36,635 bases of DNA. It comes from a virus. A program made the translations under genes and the position numbers. Location: positions 1-36,635 of IMG/VR virus record IMGVR_UViG_3300030060_000419, one strand, 5' to 3'. The notes beneath the pieces were generated by a model. That model ran no database searches. It had not been told where the DNA came from and worked only from the letters and a program-made list of their open reading frames with translations. Shown piece after piece: positions 31,590 through 36,635 of the stretch. Every line of letters starts with the position of its first letter. The stretch's first letter is position 1.

Positions 31590-31845
31590 ATAAAATTATA
31601 ACTCCTAACTTCTTTTGTATTACACTTGGCATCCTACTAATCAGTGTACCAGGCTTCCAGGTTTTTCTTCTGCTTACAGTTTTGACATCTATTTTTAATG
31701 TTTCACCATTATCTCTATTTACTGCAACAAGATCTATCGGATCGTTATCACAAGTTTTCCAGTAGATAGAATAATTTAATTTACTTAACCAGGCAGCTGC
31801 TATGAACTCAGACTCTAGTCCAAGTTTCATTTTATCAGTTGGCAT
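31531..31845 (-). CDS. PD-(D/E)XK nuclease-like protein in the lysis region
   Basis: 104 residues: GLESEFIAAAWLSKLNYSIY (helix with E12), NDPIDLVAVNRDN (D38) and TLKIDVKTVSRRK (D53-V-K55), the usual order of a PD-(D/E)XK fold as in endonuclease families such as PDDEXK_5. The first helix, acidic residue and D-x-K are all present. It may resolve or trim DNA or degrade host DNA. Its end overlaps the lysozyme start by 59 nt in another frame. Confidence 0.7.
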   Translation of the reverse strand: MPTDKMKLGLESEFIAAAWLSKLNYSIYWKTCDNDPIDLVAVNRDNGETLKIDVKTVSRRKTWKPGTLISRMPSVIQKKLGVIILYVDRKNNECRFADSKRSSS

Positions 31846-31849
31846 TAGC

Positions 31850-32089
31850 TCAAATACCTAACACCATATTGTCAAATTTTTTTATAGGATATGAATCTAC
31901 TTCAAAACAAATAGAACTAAAGTGTGCTGCATCATCTCCATTTTCTTTTGCAATCTTTTTATATTGCTCAACATATAAATGTGTAGATGCATAACAGCTT
32001 TCCATATCAGGATATAAAAAACCTTGATATCTAACAGACTCCCAACCAGGCATGGTTGTTATGATAATAGCCATAGCTAATTTTATCAT
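31850..32089 (-). CDS. Small exported or membrane-anchored protein with two Cys
   Basis: 79 residues. The hydrophobic N-terminus (MIKLAMAIIITTMPG) looks like a signal or anchor, followed by a region with Cys32 and Cys61 (MESCYASTHLYVEQYKK, SICFEVDSYPIKK) that could form a disulfide in the periplasm. I know similar small proteins from marine podovirus lysis regions but no assigned function. A spanin-like or envelope role is possible. Its start overlaps the previous stop by one base. Confidence 0.62.
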   Translation of the reverse strand: MIKLAMAIIITTMPGWESVRYQGFLYPDMESCYASTHLYVEQYKKIAKENGDDAAHFSSICFEVDSYPIKKFDNMVLGI

Positions 32090-32322
32090 TAGTATTTATC
32101 TTCTATTATGCGTAATATTTTTAGATTACCTTCACTATCAGGAACTAACTCAGCTTTTACTTTACCGCACTCGTAACGTATTACATTTTCTCTTGATCGT
32201 GATAAGTTGCGTTCAGCTTCACGCTTTGCTTTTAGGCAGTGTGCCAAACCATCTGTTATCATGTGTCCATCTAACGAACCATTAACCCACATACATAAAC
32301 TAAACACATACTCAATGACCAT
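32089..32322 (-). CDS. Small conserved marine-phage protein with hydrophobic start
   Basis: 77 residues: MVIEYVFSLCMWVNGSLDGH, then AHCLKAKREAERNLSRSREN and RYECGKVKAEL. The hydrophobic start is short and could be a membrane anchor or a buried strand; there are three Cys. The EYVFxxCMWVNG beginning recurs in marine phage genomes. It overlaps the membrane/coiled-coil gene upstream by 11 nt. Function unknown. Confidence 0.6.
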   Translation of the reverse strand: MVIEYVFSLCMWVNGSLDGHMITDGLAHCLKAKREAERNLSRSRENVIRYECGKVKAELVPDSEGNLKILRIIEDKY

Positions 32323-32707
32323 TTCCGTTTTCCCTAACTTTATCTTTTAATTTTTCAACATCAGCTTGTAACTTCATTACTTGATCTTTTAAAAAATCAA
32401 TATTCACTTTGTTATGCATGCCACCTTCTAATTGTTCAGTGTGTTTTTCTACCTGGCCAGCTATATGTTCTATTAACATGAACTGCTCATTATCTGCTGG
32501 CAGTGATCCCATTTCACCTCTAGGCCATTTAATACGAAACTCAGTATTTTCCTTTACATCATTTACCATTAACTTACCTTGGGTTTCTATATTGTTTAAT
32601 CTTTCAATAATTCCAAAGTATGCCCATACAGCTGTTGCTACAGCTGCTAGTAAACCTAATAAATTTTTGAGAGGAAGTCCGATCTCAGTTGATTCGCTTA
32701 CTTTCAT
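32312..32707 (-). CDS. Membrane-anchored coiled-coil protein
   Basis: 131 residues. One membrane segment near 12-33 (LKNLLGLLAAVATAVWAYFG) is followed by a long helical part: LNNIETQGKLMVND and a C-terminal heptad region (VNIDFLKDQVMKLQADVEKL). TM plus coiled coil is the shape of an i-spanin or a holin-associated protein, and it lies at the start of the lysis cluster. A motif IKWPRGEMGSLPADNEQ lies between. Its ATG follows directly after the stop of a 16-residue Cys peptide. Confidence 0.68.
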   Translation of the reverse strand: MKVSESTEIGLPLKNLLGLLAAVATAVWAYFGIIERLNNIETQGKLMVNDVKENTEFRIKWPRGEMGSLPADNEQFMLIEHIAGQVEKHTEQLEGGMHNKVNIDFLKDQVMKLQADVEKLKDKVRENGNGH

Positions 32708-32758
32708 CTACTGACAATCGCACTCGTCTTTTCCGCAATCACATTTAGGATTAAGCAT
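32708..32758 (-). CDS. 16-residue Cys-rich micro-peptide
   Basis: MLNPKCDCGKDECDCQ, stop directly before the ATG of the next gene (TAG-ATG), start overlapping the stop of the 78-residue gene (AATGCTTAA). Four Cys in CDCGKDECDC could bind a metal. Its ribosome site is weak (GGGAT), so translation would rely on coupling. It is very short, but the exact fit between both neighbours supports it. Confidence 0.45.
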   Translation of the reverse strand: MLNPKCDCGKDECDCQ

Positions 32759-32987
32759 TGTTACTATCCCATTCATCTTGTAACTCTTTTAGTTTTGCAT
32801 TTACTTCTTCTTCACTAGGAAGTTCAGTAATTGGATTATCAACAATGTTTCCATCTATTCCAACTTTTTCTGTTAATCGTAAGTTAGCATAAATTTTATT
32901 TTTACTATCTGTCCATGTAAACCACTGTCTAGAATGTATTCTTATTAAAGCATCTTCTATGTGGTCTGGTCTGCCATCATCTCTCAT
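32751..32987 (-). CDS. Small tail-fibre assembly-like protein
   Basis: 78 residues. MRDDGRPDHIEDALIRIHSR and QWFTWTDSKNKIYANLRL at the start; the end ITELPSEEEVNAKLKELQDEW is a helix like the C-termini of XkdW/fibre-chaperone proteins. It directly follows a C1q-like fibre gene (1 nt gap), matching the fibre-then-chaperone pattern to its right. Chaperone role is inferred. Confidence 0.62.
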   Translation of the reverse strand: MRDDGRPDHIEDALIRIHSRQWFTWTDSKNKIYANLRLTEKVGIDGNIVDNPITELPSEEEVNAKLKELQDEWDSNNA

Positions 32988-32988
32988 A

Positions 32989-33540
32989 TTATGTATCTCC
33001 TATTCTTATAAAACTAAAATGTGTTCGGTTGTATGAACTTGCTCCAGCAGTTGAAGTTGCATCAACACTAACACTTGAAGTAAATCTAACTTTTACATTT
33101 GATGTATCAGTTACATCTATTATAACTTGGCTAGAACAACTGTTATATGTGTGAGTAGATTCTGCTACTGCAACACCACCACTTGTTTTTGCAGCTTCAG
33201 AATAAGTATTATTATCAGTTGTAACTTCAATAATTATTTGATTATATCTTGAATCTGCGTTGTGAAAAAATTCTCCATGAGCTGTTACTAAATACATACC
33301 AGTTGATGGAAAAGTAAATATACCAGAAGATTGTGTCATAGCACTTCCAATCGCACCAGGACTATCAGTATCTGCTGCTTCTAAATTTGAAGCAATAGGT
33401 GTAGCATCACCAGTAAAACTTGATGACAACCTCCACATTTGAGCTTGTGAAATACCAGCACTAATCCCAGTTAGAGCCGAGCCATCTACAGCTGCCAAAG
33501 CTCCATCAATAGAACTTCCTTTTACTTTAATTAAACTCAT
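32989..33540 (-). CDS. C1q-like fibre/receptor-binding protein
   Basis: 183 residues. The short N-terminus MSLIKVKGSSIDGALAAVDG joins a C1q/TNF-like jelly roll: SGIFTFPSTGMYLVTAHGEF, then VIIDVTDTSNVKVRFTSSVS and the final THFSFIRIGDT. This fold makes trimers and is common at the tips of marine phage fibres. It overlaps the preceding chaperone gene by 4 nt. Confidence 0.8.
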   Translation of the reverse strand: MSLIKVKGSSIDGALAAVDGSALTGISAGISQAQMWRLSSSFTGDATPIASNLEAADTDSPGAIGSAMTQSSGIFTFPSTGMYLVTAHGEFFHNADSRYNQIIIEVTTDNNTYSEAAKTSGGVAVAESTHTYNSCSSQVIIDVTDTSNVKVRFTSSVSVDATSTAGASSYNRTHFSFIRIGDT

Positions 33541-33860
33541 GGTTTACTCCATACTGTATGTGTTAAGTTACCTTGCTCATCAGTAGCAAGTAAATCGTCA
33601 TAGTCTGCTTCAGAATAATCTTGTGGTATATCTCGCATAGATTTTCTAAATGCTTTCATTTCATCAGACATAGTATTATCTGATGTAGCAAGATAATCTG
33701 TTTCTTTTAATTTTTGCAATCTTATATCTTTTATTTCAGCAAGTTTTCTTTCACCAGATTTTAACTCGTAAGCAGTATCTCTATCTTGTAATTCTTTTAT
33801 TTCTGCATCTGTTAATTTTATATTTTTACCACTTACATTTTTATATTCGTAATCAATCAT
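33537..33860 (-). CDS. Tail fibre assembly chaperone (phage APC-like)
   Basis: 107 residues. The C-terminal motif RLQKLKETDYLATSDNTMSD followed by FRKSMRDIPQDY is the signature of the phage tail assembly chaperone family (R-x2-L-L-x2-T-D-(W/Y), then Y/F-R-x2-L-R-D-(I/L)-P). The end HTVWSKP is also typical. It helps fold or trimerise the fibre encoded just before it; start and stop overlap both neighbours. Confidence 0.85.
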   Translation of the reverse strand: MIDYEYKNVSGKNIKLTDAEIKELQDRDTAYELKSGERKLAEIKDIRLQKLKETDYLATSDNTMSDEMKAFRKSMRDIPQDYSEADYDDLLATDEQGNLTHTVWSKP

Positions 33861-34927
33861 TATAAAACTCCATAAACTTTGATACTACCAGATTTTAAAT
33901 TACCTGTTCCAGCTGCAATTTTTATATTATTTAAGGCATCAGTTCCTATACCACCTCCAAAAGTTCCAGTACCCATAACAGTAATTTCTTGGTTAGAAGT
34001 GTTTGAGTATCCAGCATGAAATAAAACCCTTTTGTAATCATTGCCACCTGTTGGATTGTACAATTCAATTCTTGCGTCAATGTGTTTATCATTTGTTATT
34101 GTTTGTGCATTTCCAACAAAGTCTATTGCACTCGCACTATTATTCATTCTTGTATAATATTCGTTGTTGCTCATAGAAGAAGTCATAATAAAATTTGTGT
34201 ATTGATATCCAGAAGAAATATAAGAACTGCCGTTGTTTGATGAACCTGTTAATGCAACATGACTTTGAGATTGCAATTCTAAATTTACGCAATCAATAAT
34301 ATATTTTTTATATGTTGTTGTAAGAATTGTATTATCAGCAGTAAAACTAGCTGAGTTACTTAATGTTGTATCTAATAATAAATTTAATCCAGCACTAGGA
34401 GCATCAACAAAACTTAAATTACCTGAGCCATCTGTTTGTAACATCTTATCAGCTGCTGGATCAGTACCTGGGAAGGTAAGTGTGTAACTACTTGAAGTGC
34501 TGTGTGCTGGCGATTTTAGCTTAATCCCATGCGATCCTTGGGAACACGAGAGCTGCAAAGTGCCATCAGTTGTACCATCACCTTTTATTTCTAAACCAGC
34601 CGAGCTAGAAGTAGAAACAAAATTAGTTTTATCTTTTGTGATTGAATTATCAGCTGGAGTAAAAGCTACGCCAGTTCCATAATGTAAAATAAAATCACAA
34701 GTGTTACTTCCAGTAGGAGAAAAGTTAAATACTATGTTTGTACCAGATACTGAAAAGTTACCTTGTTGTATTACGCCATCAATAGATATTAGTAGAGCAT
34801 TACTGCTTATAGGAGTAAATGCTGCACTATCTTTTGTTAAGGCGTATGTTGTCCCACCATTGAATGTGAGGTTATCTAATTTCGATATGTTATCTACCTG
34901 TTCTAATCCACGGCCTAAGTAACTCAT
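33860..34927 (-). CDS. Tail fibre protein, 355 aa
   Basis: The N-terminus MSYLGRGLEQVDNISKLDNL, followed by TYALTKDSAAFTPISSNALL and SIDGVIQQGNFSV, is a well-known marine phage fibre start. The middle has KGDGTTDGTLQLSCSQGSHG and TLTFPGTDPAADKMLQTDGS. The C-terminus (from about residue 185) is beta-rich with alternating Ser/Thr/Asn, perhaps a receptor-binding jelly roll. It overlaps the preceding small chaperone by ATGA and its own chaperone by one base. Confidence 0.85.
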   Translation of the reverse strand: MSYLGRGLEQVDNISKLDNLTFNGGTTYALTKDSAAFTPISSNALLISIDGVIQQGNFSVSGTNIVFNFSPTGSNTCDFILHYGTGVAFTPADNSITKDKTNFVSTSSSAGLEIKGDGTTDGTLQLSCSQGSHGIKLKSPAHSTSSSYTLTFPGTDPAADKMLQTDGSGNLSFVDAPSAGLNLLLDTTLSNSASFTADNTILTTTYKKYIIDCVNLELQSQSHVALTGSSNNGSSYISSGYQYTNFIMTSSMSNNEYYTRMNNSASAIDFVGNAQTITNDKHIDARIELYNPTGGNDYKRVLFHAGYSNTSNQEITVMGTGTFGGGIGTDALNNIKIAAGTGNLKSGSIKVYGVL

Positions 34928-35091
34928 TTATTATCCTCTATTTCCTGTAATCTTTCTTGTTCAGCTTTTATATCTTCTAAAGAAATTGGTGTTGTACCCT
35001 CTAACCAATTAATATCTTCATCATAGTATGAAAAAATTGCATTTGGATTAAGAGATATAATTGCATCACCTAAAGGTATTTTTTTAGCCAT
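34924..35091 (-). CDS. XkdW-like small chaperone, 55 aa
   Basis: MAKKIPLGDAIISLNPNAIF, then NWLEGTTPISLEDIKAEQER and a short acidic helix. The PLGDAI ... W ... TPIS-EDI-AE pattern follows XkdW-like proteins next to fibres. Its start overlaps the previous gene by 8 nt and its stop overlaps the next start (ATGA). A role in fibre assembly is inferred. Confidence 0.7.
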   Translation of the reverse strand: MAKKIPLGDAIISLNPNAIFSYYDEDINWLEGTTPISLEDIKAEQERLQEIEDNK

Positions 35092-35599
35092 TAACAACCT
35101 CCATTATACAAAATCTACAAATACCATTACTACCACCATTGTTTGCATAAACTGTGCCACTGCCACCTCGTCTTTTGTACATACCTTGATATGTTCTAGC
35201 ACCACTTCCAGCAGTTTCCATAATATACATTAAAGTTATTGGCTCGTTGCTGTCATCTGTTGAATATTTAGTTGACATTCTTCCAGCCGCACCAGTAACA
35301 TAAGTAGAATTAGTTTTATCATATATTGTTAAATCAATATTTTTAGAACTTGTTACATACACATCTGATAAATGAAGATGAAAGATTAAAGCATTAGATG
35401 AACTTGTTGGAGTAAAAGATAATTCATTTCCAAAATATTGAAAACTATCTGATGATGTACCAACATCTCCAGAAAAATTAATACTACCTGTCATAGCTGT
35501 TTTAACTATTTTTCCTCCACCAGCTCCAGTTACAGTACCAGTAAAAGCAAAGTTTTGTGCTAGGTCAATAGAAGTAGGTAATAATTTAGTAAAAGGCAT
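35084..35599 (-). CDS. Fibre/receptor-binding protein, 171 aa
   Basis: MPFTKLLPTSIDLAQNFAFT is a typical beginning of small marine fibre proteins, followed by GTVTGAGGGKIVKTAM and a beta-rich body (NALIFHLHLSDVYVTSSKNI, SGARTYQGMYKRRGGSG) ending CRFCIMEVVNG. Probably a jelly roll-type tip. It overlaps its neighbours by 1 and 8 nt and is flanked by chaperone-like genes on both sides. Confidence 0.78.
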   Translation of the reverse strand: MPFTKLLPTSIDLAQNFAFTGTVTGAGGGKIVKTAMTGSINFSGDVGTSSDSFQYFGNELSFTPTSSSNALIFHLHLSDVYVTSSKNIDLTIYDKTNSTYVTGAAGRMSTKYSTDDSNEPITLMYIMETAGSGARTYQGMYKRRGGSGTVYANNGGSNGICRFCIMEVVNG

Positions 35600-35925
35600 T
35601 AACTATTCTCCTTTGGGTATTTTGTTTTTATTTCTTGAACTTTTGATTGCCATGCTTCCAAACCATTTTCTGTAATGTATTCTATTTGCTCAGCTGTACT
35701 TCCATATTCTTTTTGTCTGTTAGCTACAGCAATAGCATTATTTTGTAATTTAGTTGCTTCAGTTTCTAATGCGTTTAATTGGTCTAAAGTTGGTTTTGCT
35801 TTTCCTAAACTTTCTTCATTCCAATGAGTAATTGTAATAGTTCCGTTATCATCTTCAAAACTTACTTCTTTTTTTAGCTCAAAATCTTTTTCTAAATAAG
35901 CTCTAATTTTATAATAAATACTCAT
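35599..35925 (-). CDS. Fibre assembly chaperone-like protein, 108 aa
   Basis: MSIYYKIRAYLEKDFELKKE and ITITHWNEESLGKAKPTLDQ are followed by a long helix (NALETEATKLQNNAIAVANR) and a second helix at the end. This layout, a beta-rich start with TxxQL then a coiled coil, resembles XkdW and fibre chaperones. It lies directly after the C1q-ended fibre gene (4-nt overlap). Function inferred. Confidence 0.7.
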   Translation of the reverse strand: MSIYYKIRAYLEKDFELKKEVSFEDDNGTITITHWNEESLGKAKPTLDQLNALETEATKLQNNAIAVANRQKEYGSTAEQIEYITENGLEAWQSKVQEIKTKYPKENS

Positions 35926-36635
35926 ATTAATTTAAATCCTTGAAAAAAAGTAAATCTGCTATTTTCAGCTAATGTTTTATCGCTTCCAGCATTTTGAAAA
36001 GCTCTAACTCTAAAATAATCGCCAACACTCGCATTAACTAAAACACTCACACTTACAGTATTTTCATGGTCATGATAATGTCTTGCTTCTGCAATAGACG
36101 AACTATTTTGAAAAATTTGCACTTCAAACATATTAAAGTCTGCACTTGAAACAGATTTTATTTGTGCTTGAAGAAAATAAAGTCCTGCTTTCCCTGATGG
36201 CACAGTAAATCTCCCTGTTGATGTATCGTATGCACTATCTGAATCAAAAATTTCATTATCCATTGTAACATAAACTTCTGCACCTGTTCCTAAAGTTGGA
36301 GAGTTTGCTAAACTTGCTCTAAAATTAGGTGTATTATTTCCACCTACAGTAGCACTACCACCTAAAGAAACTGCTGAGCCATTTAATGTAATACTAGAGT
36401 TAGCAAGTTTTGAATTTGCAATACTACCAGCTAACATATCATTAGTAACTGTTCCTGTAGCTGGAGTTTGTGTATTCACTGCTTTTCCAAGATAGTGTAT
36501 CTCAACAATATCACTTGAAACTAACGTACCTCCTAATCCAATTCTAGTAGAAGTTGTAAGACTAAGATTTGTCGTATCTTGTTTTACAAAGTTTACGAAT
36601 ACAATTACATCAGCAATAGAACTAATAGCGTGGTC
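35922..36635 (-). CDS. Tail fibre protein with C1q-like end (3' part; start lies beyond the right edge)
   Basis: The open frame enters from the right edge (DHAISSIADVIVFVN) and ends ENSRFTFFQGFKLI. The N-terminal part and the linker VTNDMLAGSIANSKLANSSI match the gene at 1-428 almost residue for residue. The C-terminal half is a C1q/TNF-like jelly roll (NFRASLANSPTLG, GRFTVPSGKAGLYFLQAQIK, RVRAFQNAGSDKTL). The ATG at 36479 is internal: sequence before it is also conserved. On a circular map it is the same gene as 1-428. It would bind the host surface. Confidence 0.82.
   Translation of the reverse strand, partial: DHAISSIADVIVFVNFVKQDTTNLSLTTSTRIGLGGTLVSSDIVEIHYLGKAVNTQTPATGTVTNDMLAGSIANSKLANSSITLNGSAVSLGGSATVGGNNTPNFRASLANSPTLGTGAEVYVTMDNEIFDSDSAYDTSTGRFTVPSGKAGLYFLQAQIKSVSSADFNMFEVQIFQNSSSIAEARHYHDHENTVSVSVLVNASVGDYFRVRAFQNAGSDKTLAENSRFTFFQGFKLI
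36298..36635. repeat. Right copy of the end-to-end direct repeat (matches 1-338)
   Basis: It aligns without gaps to bases 1-338 (about 30 mismatches). Identity is perfect for the first 77 bases and lowest around 36500-36530. Both copies keep the same frame and mostly the same protein, so selection has acted on both. Confidence 0.8.

Noticed and set aside
1-36635. Diversity-generating retroelement acting on fibres
   Set aside because: Considered because of several C1q-like fibres and BPP-1-type head genes, but no reverse transcriptase gene or template repeat is seen. The end repeats differ at many base types, not only A.

Overview
This window is essentially one complete genome of a temperate, short-tailed (podovirus-type) phage. 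The DNA is AT-rich (about one third G+C by eye). The virion genes follow a T7-like order: terminase, portal, scaffold, capsid, tail tubular A and B, internal virion proteins, fibres. The lysogeny and recombination region is lambda-like: repressor, Cro-like regulator, exonuclease, annealing protein, SSB, tyrosine integrase. The T7-like tube and core genes, the DUF6321-like, Bbp19-like and DUF6362-like families, the many C1q-like fibres and the base composition suggest a marine phage of a low-GC alphaproteobacterium. A Pelagibacterales host is possible but is inference. I see no RNA polymerase, DNA polymerase, primase or helicase, so the phage probably uses host replication.

The two ends belong together. 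Bases 1-338 align without gaps to 36298-36635 (about 30 mismatches; the first 77 bases are identical), inside the same fibre gene and in the same frame. The simplest reading is a circular or terminally redundant map of about 36.3 kb, cut inside a fibre gene that exists as two alleles. Closed this way, one leftward late block runs from 24.5 kb down to 1 and on from 36.6 kb down to 30.65 kb.

Layout. (1) 24516 down to 22081, leftward: Cro-like HTH gene, small regulators, a DUF6362-like protein, an HGG zinc-finger-like protein and the small terminase. (2) 21928 to 14914: large terminase, portal, scaffold, capsid and head-tail accessories, including tiny basic proteins. (3) 14905 to 2456: tail tubes A and B and five internal virion genes, one a 1293-residue protein carrying ParB-like and zeta-toxin-like domains. 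(4) 2360 to 1, then 36635 to 32751 across the junction: fibres alternating with small assembly chaperones. (5) 32758 to 30650: small membrane proteins, a PD-(D/E)XK nuclease, a GH24 lysozyme with Cys in place of the catalytic Asp, a 34-residue membrane peptide and a 3TM holin. (6) 24606 to 27916, rightward: repressor, exonuclease, annealing protein, SSB, excisionase-like and MazG-like genes. (7) 27917-28316: non-coding attP region with the 3' part of a tRNA-Arg(UCU), six helically phased 10-bp repeats and paired GCTACC motifs. (8) 28347 to 30593, rightward: three small genes, integrase and a small basic protein, ended by a strong terminator that faces the holin gene.

Control. Five copies of a dyad close to TTAGCATTTAATGCTAA lie at the cro/repressor divide, after the repressor and before the integrase operon. 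One repressor-type protein could therefore control the leftward late block, its own gene, the recombination operon and integration together.
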